Positions 17,485 to 25,971 of a stretch of 64,000 bases of DNA are shown piece by piece. Positions within the stretch are counted from its first letter, which is position 1. Each line of letters starts with the position of its first letter. The stretch comes from Sphingomonas sp. Leaf67. Lineage in GTDB: Bacteria; Pseudomonadota; Alphaproteobacteria; Sphingomonadales; Sphingomonadaceae. A program made the position numbers and the translations under genes. The notes under the pieces are model-generated. The model saw nothing but the letters and a program-made list of their open reading frames with translations, was not told the DNA's origin and did no database searches. The DNA lies in the NCBI RefSeq assembly GCF_001421965.1, contig NZ_LMLP01000020.1, positions 62,173 to 126,172 on the forward strand. Reading direction: 5' to 3'.

Positions 17485-17508
17485 CCCTGCCGCGTCCGGG
17501 GTAATCCC

Positions 17509-17745
17509 TTAGCGCGGCGGCAGCGCGAAGGGATCGTCGCCGCGTTCCTTCGATTCGGTCAGCAGCTCGTCGCTGCGCGACGGGCGTTGCTGCGTCGTCG
17601 GTGTCAGCAGGTCGGCGGAGGTCGGCGTCGCCGTCGCGCCATAGGGCGCGGGCGGTAGCGACGCATTCTCGCGCGGGCGCAGGTCGCGACGCTGACCACA
17701 ACCGGCCAGCGCCAGCATAATGCCGAGGAACGCGAGGGCGCGCAT
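17509..17745 (-). CDS. Small lipoprotein downstream of argH (LptM-like)
   Basis: A 78-aa lipoprotein: signal [16 protein letters not shown] with lipobox LAGC (C16), then GQRRDLRP and a Pro/Thr/Ser-rich disordered tail. The CGxxxDLxP phrase after the lipidated Cys and the location beside argH match the small lipoproteins found with argH/lysA in alphaproteobacteria, which resemble LptM (YifL), a helper for LptD maturation. lysA is not next to it here. Its ATG overlaps the argH stop by 1 nt (TGATG), so it is translationally coupled. Family call is by pattern only. Confidence 0.65.
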   Translation of the reverse strand: MRALAFLGIMLALAGCGQRRDLRPRENASLPPAPYGATATPTSADLLTPTTQQRPSRSDELLTESKERGDDPFALPPR

Positions 17746-19124
17746 CACTGGCCCCGCGCGGCGGCGATGGCCTCGCGGACCCGTTCGGGCGCGGTGCCGC
17801 CAAAGCTCTTGCGACTGGCCACCGACGCATCGACGCTCAGCACGTCGAAGATGCCGGCATGGATGCGGTCGTCGATGCCGGTCAGGTCGTCGAGGGTGAG
17901 CCCGTCGAGCCGGCAACCCCTGTCCTCGGCCAGCTTGACCGCGCGACCGGTGATGTGATGCGCCTCGCGGAACGGCACCCCCGCTTCGCGCACCAGCCAG
18001 TCGGCAAGGTCGGTGGCGGTCGAAAAGCCGGTTTCGGCCGCCGCGCGCATGCGTTCGGGGCGGAAGGTCGCGCTTTCGATCATGCCGGTCATCGCCGCGA
18101 TCGACAGCGCGAGCAGGTCGGTCGCCTCGAACACCGGCGGCTTGTCGTCCTGCATGTCCTTCGAATAGGCGAGCGGCAGGCCCTTCATCGTCACCATCAG
18201 CGACGTCATGCAGCCCATGATCCGCCCGCTATGCCCGCGCACCAGTTCGGCGGCATCGGGATTGCGCTTCTGCGGCATGATCGAGCTGCCGGTCGACCAT
18301 TGGTCGCTCAAGGACACGAAACCGAACATCTGCGACGCCCAGATCACGAACTCTTCGGCGAGGCGCGACAGGTGCAGCGAGCATTGCACGGCGGCGGTCA
18401 GATATTCGATCGCGAAGTCGCGGTCGCTGACCGAATCGAGCGAATTGACCGTCGGCCCGGCAAAGCCCAGCGCCTGCGCCGTCGCATGACGATCGAGCGG
18501 AAAACCGGTCCCGGCCAGCGCCGCCGATCCCAGCGGATTGTAGTTCAGCCGGGCGCGGCAATCGGCGAAGCGCCCGCGATCGCGCGCGACCATGGTATGA
18601 TAGGCCATCAGGTGATGGCCCAGCGTCACCGGCTGCGCGACCTGCAAATGGGTGAAGCCGGGCATGACCGTCGCCGCATGTTCCTCGGCCCGCACCAGCA
18701 ACGCCGACTGTAACTGGCCGAGTGCGGCATCGACCGCGTCGATCGCGTCGCGGGTCCATAGCCGGAAATCGGTCGCGACCTGATCGTTGCGCGATCGTGC
18801 GGTATGCAGCCGCCCCGCGACCGGCCCGATCTTCTCGGCCAGCCGCGCCTCGGTCAGCATGTGGATATCCTCGAGCGTCAGGTCGTCGGGGACGCCGTGC
18901 TCGGCATAGTCCGCGGCAACCGCGTCCAGCCCGTCGAGGATCGTCACCACGTCCGCCGCATCGACGATGCCCTGCGCGCCCAGCATCGTTGCGTGCGCTT
19001 TGGACCCGGCGATATCCTGTCGCCACATTCGCTTGTCGAAGGGGATCGAGGCGTTTATCTCACGCATCACCGCCGACGGGCCTTCGGCGAAGCGCCCGCC
19101 CCACATGCTGTTGGAGCTTCCCAT
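17745..19124 (-). CDS. argH: Argininosuccinate lyase
   Basis: Last step of arginine synthesis: argininosuccinate to arginine and fumarate, in the cytosol. Sequence starts (MGSSNS)[28 protein letters not shown] and carries the fumarase/aspartase superfamily signature [11 protein letters not shown] with the catalytic Ser loop, plus [17 protein letters not shown] and [10 protein letters not shown]. Length (459 aa) is normal. Two starts are possible: ATG 19124, which overlaps the divergent tlpA-like start, and ATG 19106 (MWGGRF) preceded by GGAAG; the second may be the real one. Frames upstream lie within the opposing gene. Confidence 0.95.
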   Translation of the reverse strand: MGSSNSMWGGRFAEGPSAVMREINASIPFDKRMWRQDIAGSKAHATMLGAQGIVDAADVVTILDGLDAVAADYAEHGVPDDLTLEDIHMLTEARLAEKIGPVAGRLHTARSRNDQVATDFRLWTRDAIDAVDAALGQLQSALLVRAEEHAATVMPGFTHLQVAQPVTLGHHLMAYHTMVARDRGRFADCRARLNYNPLGSAALAGTGFPLDRHATAQALGFAGPTVNSLDSVSDRDFAIEYLTAAVQCSLHLSRLAEEFVIWASQMFGFVSLSDQWSTGSSIMPQKRNPDAAELVRGHSGRIMGCMTSLMVTMKGLPLAYSKDMQDDKPPVFEATDLLALSIAAMTGMIESATFRPERMRAAAETGFSTATDLADWLVREAGVPFREAHHITGRAVKLAEDRGCRLDGLTLDDLTGIDDRIHAGIFDVLSVDASVASRKSFGGTAPERVREAIAAARGQ

Positions 19125-19713
19125 GCGCCCGGTAATCGCGCTTCTCCTTGGACTGAGCCTGTTCGTCGGCGCTTGCGATAAGCGAGCCGCCGCGCCGGAG
19201 CAAGCGGCGGCTGAAGGGGACGGCACCGTTCCCGACGTCGCCGCCCCTGCCAACACCGCCACCCCCGCCGCCGCGGCGAAGGTCGACCGCAGCCACAAGG
19301 GCGAGGCCATGCCCGCCTACCAGTTTCAGGACGGCGCGGGGAAGCCGTTGACGCTCGCCGATTTCCGCGGCAAGCCGGCACTGGTCAATCTGTGGGCGAC
19401 GTGGTGCGCGCCGTGCGTCCACGAAATGCCGACACTCGACGCGCTGGCCGCGCGGGAAAAGGCGTCGTTGCAGGTCGTCACCGTCTCGCAGGACATGGAG
19501 CCGGACAAGGTCCAGCCGTTTCTGACGACCCGAAAGCTGGCGAATCTGGTGGCCTATCGCGACGCGGACCTCAAATTCTCGACCGGCATGAGTGTCAGCC
19601 TGCCGACGACGATCCTGTACGATGCGTCGGGCAAGGAAGTGTGGCGCGTGACCGGCGGCATGGACTGGGCCGGGGCGGATGCGGCGAAGCTGATCGGCGA
19701 GGCGAAGGGCTGA
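19123..19713 (+). CDS. TlpA/ResA-like thiol-disulfide oxidoreductase, lipoprotein
   Basis: Membrane-anchored periplasmic thioredoxin (196 aa). Lipobox at FVGAC (C18-19 region) after [14 protein letters not shown], then an Ala/Pro-rich linker (to about residue 65), and an AhpC/TSA-Redoxin-type domain: [41 protein letters not shown] with active site WCAPC. The later cis-Pro is in SLPTTILYD. Such proteins reduce disulfides in cytochrome c maturation or on copper-site assembly; the partner is not evident here. Ribosome site GGAG is 6 nt upstream. It is divergent from argH, and the two start codons share the palindrome CATG. Confidence 0.88.
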   Translation: MRPVIALLLGLSLFVGACDKRAAAPEQAAAEGDGTVPDVAAPANTATPAAAAKVDRSHKGEAMPAYQFQDGAGKPLTLADFRGKPALVNLWATWCAPCVHEMPTLDALAAREKASLQVVTVSQDMEPDKVQPFLTTRKLANLVAYRDADLKFSTGMSVSLPTTILYDASGKEVWRVTGGMDWAGADAAKLIGEAKG

Positions 19714-19717
19714 CCAG

Positions 19718-19817
19718 GTCACTCGTTCCCGCGCAGGCCGGGAATCCATTGCCGCCATTGTCGCCGATCAAGGCGAAATGTTGGTGGGTATGGATTCCCG
19801 CCTTCGTAGGAATGACG
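19718..19817. repeat. REP-like palindromic repeat, copy 1
   Basis: Inverted repeat of about 30-nt arms: left arm 19718-19749 (GTCACTCGTTCCCGCGCAGG... ends ATCCAT), right arm 19790-19817 (ATGGATTCCCGCC... ends ATGACG), with a 40-nt non-matching spacer. It directly follows the tlpA-like gene and may also act as a transcription stop. A second copy with the same arms and a different spacer is at 22295-22396. Confidence 0.75.
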
Positions 19818-19830
19818 TCGCCCGTGCTTG

Positions 19831-20166
19831 TTACCGGTCCGGCGCGCGTTCCGCTGGCGGCGCCCCGGCCCCTTCCCCCGCCGCATCGTCGTCGAAATTC
19901 TCGCCCTGCGCGCCGCCGCCGGCATTGGCGCCGCTGCCATGGACCTCACCATTCGGACCGATCGAGGCGCGGCGACCGGCCTCGGGCGGGATTTCGCGGC
20001 CGTCCGCTGCCGGAGCGACGCCGGGGGCACGCGCTTCGGCCGCAGCCTGCTGCGCCTGTCGCTCGGGCGAATATTCCTGCCCCGAATGGCCGGTCGGATT
20101 GTCGAAGGCGTTGCGCGGTGCGATCCGTTCGGGATCGACCTCGGGGTGTGCGGGGGTGTCGGCCAT
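19831..20166 (-). CDS. Small hydrophilic, probably disordered protein
   Basis: A 111-aa protein with no hydrophobic segment, rich in Ala, Gly, Pro, Glu and Asp (NAFDNPTGHSGQEYSPERQAQQAAAEARAPG ... GGGAQGENFDDDAAGEGAG, not one continuous motif). Excellent ribosome site AAGGAG 7-8 nt before the ATG at MADTPAHP. No family recognised; such proteins are often stress-related in sphingomonads, but that is only a guess. Confidence 0.6.
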   Translation of the reverse strand: MADTPAHPEVDPERIAPRNAFDNPTGHSGQEYSPERQAQQAAAEARAPGVAPAADGREIPPEAGRRASIGPNGEVHGSGANAGGGAQGENFDDDAAGEGAGAPPAERAPDR

Positions 20167-20200
20167 GGTTAGTCTCCTTGACCGACATAACCGCTTCACA

Positions 20201-20536
20201 TCAGACGGCGTTCCCCGGCTTGGCACGCGGTTCAAACCGGTCGCGCAGCCGCAGACCGATGAACAGCATCGTCGGCCAGAACATGGTGTTGAGGATGTCG
20301 AGCGACGTATCCTCCCAGCGCCACGATCCCCAGTAAATGCGGTCGAGCACCTCGTTTCCCAGTTCGGCCAGCGCCACCACCGCCAGCGGCACCGGCGTCG
20401 ACAGTCGATAGCCGGTGACGATGCGGGTGATCAGCAGCACCGCCATGCCGGCATGGACATGCAACAGGCTGTCGGCCATGCCGGTGCCATCGCCGATCGC
20501 CTGAATCAGCCGGGCGTAGAGTGCGGGAATATCCAT
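20201..20536 (-). CDS. Small integral membrane protein of unknown function
   Basis: A 111-aa protein with three likely membrane segments: HAGMAVLLITRIVTGY, TPVPLAVVALAELGNEVLD and DILNTMFWPTMLFIGL. Charged residues (E, D) inside or next to the second segment resemble small VanZ-like membrane proteins, but I do not assign the family. It lies between the hydrophilic small gene and the phospholipase-D-like gene on the same strand. Confidence 0.6.
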   Translation of the reverse strand: MDIPALYARLIQAIGDGTGMADSLLHVHAGMAVLLITRIVTGYRLSTPVPLAVVALAELGNEVLDRIYWGSWRWEDTSLDILNTMFWPTMLFIGLRLRDRFEPRAKPGNAV

Positions 20537-20581
20537 TGTCGCCCGATGGGCCAGCTTGACCGGAGTCTCAAGCGGTTTGCG

Positions 20582-21784
20582 TCAATCGCGGTTGAGGCGC
20601 GCGGTAACCTGCGGATCCAGCACCGACATGATGAAGTAGGCACCGGCCTGTTTGACCCGCGCCCACCAGCCCGACCGTTGGCGGTGCAGCTGGCGGGTGA
20701 CGCGCTGCGAATCGGCGACCTCGCGATCCATATAGGCGCGCAGATGTGCCGCGAACGCCGCATCCTCGACGCGCAGCATCAGCTCCATGTTCAGGAACAT
20801 CGATCGCATGTCGAAATTAGCCGACCCGATATGTACCGCATCGTCGGCGAGGAAGAGTTTGGTGTGCAGCTTGGTCGGCTGATATTCGTACAGCTCGATC
20901 CGGTGGCGCAGCAGGTTGCGATAGGTGAAGCGCGCCGCGAGCAGGGCGATGGCATGGTCGGTCTTGGCGGGCACGACGATCCGTAGCCGGGTCCGCTTCG
21001 CCGCCTTGTCCAGCCGCCGCATCATCAGCGGGCCGGGCGCGAAATAGGCGGCGATCATGTCGATGCGCTCGCTGGTGCGGATCTCGTGCTTCACCGTCCG
21101 CGCCCATGGCGACAGCCGCCGCGACGGACCACCGAGCAGCCAGCGGACCGGGCCGCTGTCCTCACTCCATTCCCGCAACATCCGCGACAATTTGCGCAAC
21201 GGCGCACCGGGCAGCGCGATCCATGCCTTCAACGCATCGAAATAGCCTGCCAGCCGCCCCGCCGCCGGCCCTTCGACCAACAGGCCCAGATCGCGCCACG
21301 CCTGTTGCTCGACGGTACCGAAATAGGCGTCCTCGACATTGAAGCCGCCGACGATCACCCGCAGGTCGTCGGCCAGCGCCAGCTTCTGATGATTGCGCAA
21401 CAGATACCGCCGCCCGATCCGCGGCACGAAGACGCAGACTTCGCCGCCCGCCTCGCGCAGCGGCCCGAAAAAGCCGCGACTCGCTGCCGCCTCCGCACCC
21501 AGCCCGTCGACGATCAGCGAGACCCGCACCCCGCGCCGCGCCGCCGCGACCAGTGCATCGCGGACCCGGGTGCCGGCGGCATCCTCTTCCCAGATATAGA
21601 ACAGGATGCGCAGCGACCGGCGCGCGCCGTCAATCAACGCGAGCAACGCTTCGAGCCGCGCAGGGCCTTCGGTCAGCAGCGTCAGGCGATTTCCAGCCAC
21701 GGTAAAAACAGGTTCGTCCGTGCCGTCCATGCCCTCGTCCATCCGTTGCCCCACCGTAACGGCCGGGGCCGTGGCGAGTTTCAT
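20582..21784 (-). CDS. Phospholipase D-family / cardiolipin synthase-like protein
   Basis: A 400-aa protein with two HKD motifs, which form one catalytic centre: [19 protein letters not shown] (first, around residue 131) and [20 protein letters not shown] (second, around residue 307). Family members transfer phosphatidyl groups (cardiolipin synthase) or cleave phosphodiesters. It lacks the two N-terminal membrane helices of the classic ClsA, resembling ClsB-type proteins more. Three possible ATG starts lie within the first 19 codons; the first is given. Divergent from rpoZ with 71 bp between starts. Confidence 0.88.
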   Translation of the reverse strand: MKLATAPAVTVGQRMDEGMDGTDEPVFTVAGNRLTLLTEGPARLEALLALIDGARRSLRILFYIWEEDAAGTRVRDALVAAARRGVRVSLIVDGLGAEAAASRGFFGPLREAGGEVCVFVPRIGRRYLLRNHQKLALADDLRVIVGGFNVEDAYFGTVEQQAWRDLGLLVEGPAAGRLAGYFDALKAWIALPGAPLRKLSRMLREWSEDSGPVRWLLGGPSRRLSPWARTVKHEIRTSERIDMIAAYFAPGPLMMRRLDKAAKRTRLRIVVPAKTDHAIALLAARFTYRNLLRHRIELYEYQPTKLHTKLFLADDAVHIGSANFDMRSMFLNMELMLRVEDAAFAAHLRAYMDREVADSQRVTRQLHRQRSGWWARVKQAGAYFIMSVLDPQVTARLNRD

Positions 21785-21855
21785 TGACTTCCGACCGGGC
21801 GGCGCGTAGGCAGCACGCTTTACGATACCCTCCGTTCTTGCAAGGAAGGCGTTTC

Positions 21856-22200
21856 ATGGCGCGCGTCACCGTCGAGGATTGCGTCGACAAGATCCCCAAC
21901 CGTTTCGACCTGGTGTTGATGGCCGCTCAGCGCGCCCGCCAGATTTCGGGCGGTGCCGAACTGACCCTCGATCGCGACCGCGACAAGAATCCGGTCGTGG
22001 CGCTGCGCGAGATCGCCGAGGAGAACATCACTCCCGACCATCTGCGCGAGTCGGTAATCACGTCGATGCAGAAGGTGCAGATCGACGATGAGGAAGCACC
22101 GGACGAACTGGGTTCGCTGGCCGCATCGGCAGAGGCGCTGCGCCTCACCGCCGCCGCCCCGCCGCGCAACCAGAATGTCGGCGGCGATTACGACGGCTGA
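21856..22200 (+). CDS. rpoZ: DNA-directed RNA polymerase omega subunit
   Basis: Omega (114 aa) helps fold and hold the beta' subunit of RNA polymerase. The N-terminal [29 protein letters not shown] and [11 protein letters not shown] are nearly invariant in the family. The tail beyond residue 75 is acidic and Ala-rich, as in other alphaproteobacteria. Ribosome site GGAAGG lies upstream of ATG 21856. A clear hairpin terminator follows. Its usual partner relA/spoT is not next to it here. Confidence 0.96.
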   Translation: MARVTVEDCVDKIPNRFDLVLMAAQRARQISGGAELTLDRDRDKNPVVALREIAEENITPDHLRESVITSMQKVQIDDEEAPDELGSLAASAEALRLTAAAPPRNQNVGGDYDG

Positions 22201-22220
22201 GGCGGTCGGGTTTCCTTGAT

Positions 22221-22256
22221 ACGAAAGGGGCGGTCCTGCGGGGCCGCCCTTTTCGT
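22221..22256 (+). terminator. Rho-independent terminator after rpoZ
   Basis: GC-rich inverted repeat CGAAAGGGGCGG / CCGCCCTTTTCG with a 10-nt loop, ending in TTTT within the right arm. It sits 21 nt after the rpoZ stop. Confidence 0.75.
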
Positions 22257-22294
22257 TCGTGGAATGGGAAAGCGGGGAGACCGCCGACAACCGG

Positions 22295-22396
22295 TTTCGT
22301 CACTCCCGCGCAGGCGGGAGTCCATAAACGCTGCCGCTGCTGATCGACCCGACAGGTCGGCGCATATGGATTTCCGCCTGCGCGGGAATGACGAAA
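22295..22396. repeat. REP-like palindromic repeat, copy 2
   Basis: Left arm 22295-22325 (begins TTTCGTCACTCCCGCGCAGG) and right arm 22366-22396 (ends GGGAATGACGAAA) are near-perfect inverses, separated by 40 nt. The arms match copy 1 at 19718-19817 while the spacer differs. It lies between rpoZ and the hxlR-type gene, 6 bp from the latter's stop. Confidence 0.8.
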
Positions 22397-22401
22397 TTCG
22401 G

Positions 22402-22782
22402 CTAGTCCCGCCGCGCACCCGGTCGGCTGCCCAGTGCATCGAGCGCATCGGCATTCCGCCGCCCCCAGTCATAGAGCAGCGTCACCGGCTCGACGAAGCG
22501 ACAGCCAAGGTCCGTCAGCCGATATTCGACCGCCGGCGGCATCACCGCCTGCACCTCGCGCTCGATCAGGCCGATGGCTTCCATCTCACGCAGCGTCTGC
22601 GTCAGCATCTTCTTCGAAATGCCCGGCAGGCTGCGCAGCAAGATGCCGGTCCGCGCCGCTCCGCCATGGCGGGTGTGCAGCGTGTGCAGCACCATGCTGG
22701 TCCATTTGGTCGCGAACAGCGACAGGACGCGGCGCGGCGCGCAATCCTCACGCCATTCGGTTTCGTCCGATCCGGGCTGCAT
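22402..22782 (-). CDS. HxlR-family transcriptional regulator
   Basis: Winged-helix regulator (126 aa). Core pattern: CAPRRVLSLFATKWTSMVLHTL, RFGELLRSLPGISKKMLTQTLREMEAIGLIEREV-type recognition region (here ILLRSLPGISKKMLTQTL) and YRLTDLG, the standard HxlR order. Members respond to aldehydes, quinones or disulfide stress and often control an adjacent oxidoreductase. The divergent SDR gene 103 bp away is the obvious target. The start at MQPGSDETEW leaves that shared promoter region free. Confidence 0.88.
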   Translation of the reverse strand: MQPGSDETEWREDCAPRRVLSLFATKWTSMVLHTLHTRHGGAARTGILLRSLPGISKKMLTQTLREMEAIGLIEREVQAVMPPAVEYRLTDLGCRFVEPVTLLYDWGRRNADALDALGSRPGARRD

Positions 22783-22885
22783 GACTGGGTACCTTCTGGT
22801 GCCTGGGGGCGGTTCCGGTGCCGTCTTCAACCCCGGTGCGATCGTGCCTAGCTGACTGACTTCGTTCGGCAAAGGAAGTTTGGAT

Positions 22886-23947
22886 ATGACGAAGACGGCG
22901 TTGGTGGTGGGGGCGAGCGGCATCGTCGGCAGCGCGACCGCGACGCTGCTGAACGCGCAAGGCTGGGCGGTACACGGCCTTGCGCGCCGCCCGGTCGAAC
23001 AGGACGGCGTCCGCCCGGTCGCGGCCGACCTGACCGACCCGGCATCGACGCGCGCGGCACTGGCCGGTCTGCGTCCCGATGCGGTGTTCATCACCACCTG
23101 GGCACGGCAGGCCAGCGAGGCGGAAAATATTCACGTTAACGGGGCCATGGTCCGCAACCTGCTCGACGCCCTGCCCGCCAGCGACGCCCCGCGCCATGTC
23201 GCGCTGGTCACCGGCCTGAAGCACTATTTGGGGCCGTTCGAGGCGTACGCTCAGGGCAAGCTGCCGCAGACGCCGTTCCGCGAGGATCAGCCGCGCCTCG
23301 ACATCGCCAATTTCTATTATGCGCAGGAGGACGAACTGTTCGCCGCCGCCGCGCGCGACGGTTTTACGTGGAGCGTCCACCGCCCGCACACCGTGATCGG
23401 CAAGGCGATCGGCAATGCGATGAACATGGGCACCACGCTGGCGATCTATGCGACGCTCTGCCGCGACGCCGGACGGCCGTTCGTCTTTCCGGGATCGGCG
23501 GCGCAGTGGCAGGGGCTGACCGACATGACCGACGCCGGGCTGCTCGCCGAACATCTGCTGTGGAGCGCCGAGACCGACGCCGCGCACGATCAGGCGTTCA
23601 ATGTGGTGAACGGCGACGTCTTCCGCTGGCAATGGATGTGGGCGCGCATCGCCGACTGGTTCGGGGTCGAGGCTGCTCCGTTCGACGGCACGGTGCGCCC
23701 GTTGGCCGAACAAATGGCCGACGATGCGCCGCGCTGGGCGAATATCGCCGAGCGCCATGGCTTGGCCGAGGCCGATCTGAACCGGTTGGCCTCGCCATGG
23801 CATAGCGACGCCGATCTCGGTCGCCCGATCGAGGTGGTCGCCGACATGTCGAAAAGCCGGCGACTGGGCTTCACCGGCTATCGCGCGACCGACGACGCGT
23901 TCTTCGCACTGTTCGAACGGCTGCGCGCCGACCGGATCATTCCGTGA
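22886..23947 (+). CDS. SDR-family oxidoreductase, PRISE (progesterone 5-beta-reductase/iridoid synthase)-like
   Basis: NAD(P)H-dependent short-chain dehydrogenase (353 aa) with Rossmann motif VVGASGIVGSA near the N-terminus. The TGLKHYLGPFEAY segment carries the Lys/Tyr pattern that marks the PRISE group, which reduces activated C=C bonds of enones and enals. Other PRISE-like blocks are NFYYAQEDELF, WSVHRPHTVIG and FNVVNGDVFRWQWMW. ATG 22886 has AAAGGAAG upstream; an in-frame TTG two codons earlier is unlikely. It is divergent from an HxlR regulator, suggesting induction by reactive carbonyls. It converges with rlmE, overlapping 11 bp. Confidence 0.82.
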   Translation: MTKTALVVGASGIVGSATATLLNAQGWAVHGLARRPVEQDGVRPVAADLTDPASTRAALAGLRPDAVFITTWARQASEAENIHVNGAMVRNLLDALPASDAPRHVALVTGLKHYLGPFEAYAQGKLPQTPFREDQPRLDIANFYYAQEDELFAAAARDGFTWSVHRPHTVIGKAIGNAMNMGTTLAIYATLCRDAGRPFVFPGSAAQWQGLTDMTDAGLLAEHLLWSAETDAAHDQAFNVVNGDVFRWQWMWARIADWFGVEAAPFDGTVRPLAEQMADDAPRWANIAERHGLAEADLNRLASPWHSDADLGRPIEVVADMSKSRRLGFTGYRATDDAFFALFERLRADRIIP

Positions 23948-24662
23948 CGTCGTACGGGGACGGTTCGTCCGTCCCCGCCCTCTCCGCGGTTCCCGTATCG
24001 CGCCGGCCCTTGAAGTTCGTCGCGATGACATACCATTCCGAAGAGTCCTTGCGGCTCGCCGGCGGCTTGGCATGCTTCACCACCTGGAAATTGCGCTTCA
24101 GCTCGACGACCAGTTCGTTGTCGGCCCCGCCCGCCAGCACCTTTGCGACGAAATCGCCGCCGGGACGCAGGATTTGGCAGGCGAACATCACCGCCGCCTC
24201 GACCAACGCCATGGTGCGCAGGTGATCGGTCTGCGGATGGCCGACGGTGTTGGCCGCCATGTCGGACAGGACGAGGTCCGCCTCGCCGCCCAGTTCCTCG
24301 CGCAGCCGGTCGGGCGCGTGATCGGCCAGAAAGTCCATCTGCAGGATCGTCACCCCGTCGATCGGGTCGACCGGCAACAGGTCGATGCCGACCACGGTGC
24401 ATTCCGGCCGGACCTTGCGCACGACCTGCGTCCAGCCGCCCGGCGCGATGCCGAGGTCGACGACGCGCTTGACGCCGCGCAACAGCTTGAACCGTTCGTC
24501 GAGTTCGATCAGCTTGTACGCAGCGCGGCTGCGATAGCCCTCCGCGCGCGCCTTCTTCACATAGGGGTCGTTCAACTGGCGTTCGAGCCAGCGTGTCGAC
24601 TGGGCCGAGCGCGCGCGTGCGGTACGCACACGCTGCCGGCCGGGGGGGCTTCCGCGGGTCAT
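23937..24662 (-). CDS. rlmE: 23S rRNA (uridine-2'-O-) methyltransferase RlmE (FtsJ/RrmJ)
   Basis: SAM-dependent enzyme that methylates U2552 of 23S rRNA (E. coli numbering) in the late 50S particle. 241 aa. Visible: the N-terminal RNA-binding part (DPYVKKARAEGYRSRAAYKL), with the catalytic Lys in SRAAYKL; SAM-binding DLGIAPGGWTQV; VLSDMAAN with the catalytic Asp; and FVAKVLAG with the second Lys. It overlaps the ppx/gppA stop by 4 nt (ATGA), a common alphaproteobacterial pairing. Confidence 0.95.
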   Translation of the reverse strand: MTRGSPPGRQRVRTARARSAQSTRWLERQLNDPYVKKARAEGYRSRAAYKLIELDERFKLLRGVKRVVDLGIAPGGWTQVVRKVRPECTVVGIDLLPVDPIDGVTILQMDFLADHAPDRLREELGGEADLVLSDMAANTVGHPQTDHLRTMALVEAAVMFACQILRPGGDFVAKVLAGGADNELVVELKRNFQVVKHAKPPASRKDSSEWYVIATNFKGRRDTGTAERAGTDEPSPYDVTE

Positions 24663-25699
24663 CGGGTTCCTGCCATCAAACGACGCAGGATTCCTTCGCG
24701 AATCCCACGGTCGGCAATCCCTAGCCGCTCGGCGGGCCAGAGCGCCAGAATCGATTCAAGGATCGCGCAACCGGCAACGACCAGATCGGCGCGTTCGCTG
24801 CCGATACAGGGCACCGTGCCGCGCTGCGCCAGATCCATCCCCGCCAGCCGCTGGCTGACCGCCAGCATCGCGTCGGCGGGTACGATCAGCCCATCGATCT
24901 GCGACCGGTCGTAGGCGGGCAGGCCCAGATGGACGCTCGCCAGCGTCGTCACCGTGCCGCTGGTACCCAGTAGCCGGCGGGGCTGGTCGGTATCCGGCAG
25001 GCGCCTTGCGAAGGGCGCGAAGCTTTCCTCGACACAGGCGCGCATCCGTTCATAGGCACCCGACGCCATCGGTGCGGCGCGACCGCCGCCCAGGCTCTCG
25101 GTCAACGATACCACCCCCCATGGTGCCGAATGCCAGTCGAGCACGCGCGGCACCGGCGCGGTCGCATCGAGCAGCACCAGTTCGGTCGATCCCCCGCCGA
25201 TATCGAACACCAGAGCCGGCCCGGTACCGGGTTCGAGCAGCGCATGGCAGCCCAGCACGGCAAGGCGCGCCTCTTCCTCGGCCGTAATGATGTCGAGATG
25301 GATGCCGGTTTCGGCCAGCACGCGCTCGACGAAGGCCGGCCCGTTGGTCGCCCGCCGGCACGCCTCGGTCGCGACCGAACGGGCGAGCGTCACGTCGCGA
25401 CGCTTCAGCTTTTCGGCACAGATCTTCAGCGCGGCGACGGTGCGGTCCATTGCGAGGTCGGACAGGCGGCCGGTCGCCGCCAGCCCCTCGCCTAGCCGGA
25501 CGATCCGCGAAAAGGCATCGACGACGGCAAAGCCGTCCCCCTGCGGCCGGGCGATCAGCAGCCGGCAGTTATTGGTGCCAAGGTCGAGCGCGGCATAATG
25601 ACGCGCGCCCGGCCAGCGCGGACGCGCTGGCGTATTCGGTGCCGGGCGGGAAGCGGCACGTGCTCCCCGGTGCGGCAACCGGGCGGACAAATCCCCCAT
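24659..25699 (-). CDS. Ppx/GppA family phosphatase
   Basis: Exopolyphosphatase/guanosine pentaphosphate phosphatase family (346 aa), ASKHA fold. Motifs: ALDLGTNNCRLLIA (phosphate loop 1), SVATEACRRATNG, ITAEEEARLA, VFDIGGGSTELVLLD (phosphate loop 2), and LGTSGTVTTLA. It contains only the two-domain catalytic module; the C-terminal HD-like region of longer Ppx proteins is absent. The first ~35 residues are Arg/Pro/Ala-rich and the true start may be further in. Co-translated with rlmE. Whether it prefers polyphosphate or pppGpp cannot be read. Confidence 0.88.
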   Translation of the reverse strand: MGDLSARLPHRGARAASRPAPNTPARPRWPGARHYAALDLGTNNCRLLIARPQGDGFAVVDAFSRIVRLGEGLAATGRLSDLAMDRTVAALKICAEKLKRRDVTLARSVATEACRRATNGPAFVERVLAETGIHLDIITAEEEARLAVLGCHALLEPGTGPALVFDIGGGSTELVLLDATAPVPRVLDWHSAPWGVVSLTESLGGGRAAPMASGAYERMRACVEESFAPFARRLPDTDQPRRLLGTSGTVTTLASVHLGLPAYDRSQIDGLIVPADAMLAVSQRLAGMDLAQRGTVPCIGSERADLVVAGCAILESILALWPAERLGIADRGIREGILRRLMAGTR

Positions 25700-25864
25700 G
25701 CCGTCACTCGCTTATATTCTATCCGTCACGGCCGAACGCCGCTCGGTGCTTGGATTTCAACGTAGCGAAGCCGGTCGCGATCGACAAGGCACCCGGACAA
25801 ATCGTGCGATTCTTCGTTGACATGCCCGCCCGTCCAGCCTAACCGACCGCCCTCGCTGCGACGC

Positions 25865-25938
25865 TGCCCTGTCGTCTAAAGGTAAGACTACGGACTCTGA
25901 CTCCGTTAATTGAGGTTCGAATCCTCACGGGGCATCCA
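25865..25938 (+). tRNA. tRNA-Gln (anticodon CUG)
   Basis: Complete cloverleaf with encoded CCA. Acceptor stem TGCCCTG pairs with CGGGGCA (one T-G wobble), anticodon loop CTCTGAC with anticodon CTG, and a normal T-arm around TTCGAAT. It serves as the integration target for the element that starts just downstream. Confidence 0.93.
25912..25938 (+). other. Likely attachment site in the tRNA-Gln 3' end
   Basis: The T-arm and 3' acceptor half of tRNA-Gln, followed 34 bp later by a tyrosine-integrase gene, is the usual place of a phage or island crossover. I could not find a second copy of this 3' segment by eye in the rest of the window, so the far junction is either outside or has diverged. Confidence 0.55.
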
Positions 25939-25971
25939 GCGAACTACCAAAATCGACGGTATTCCGAGGCG

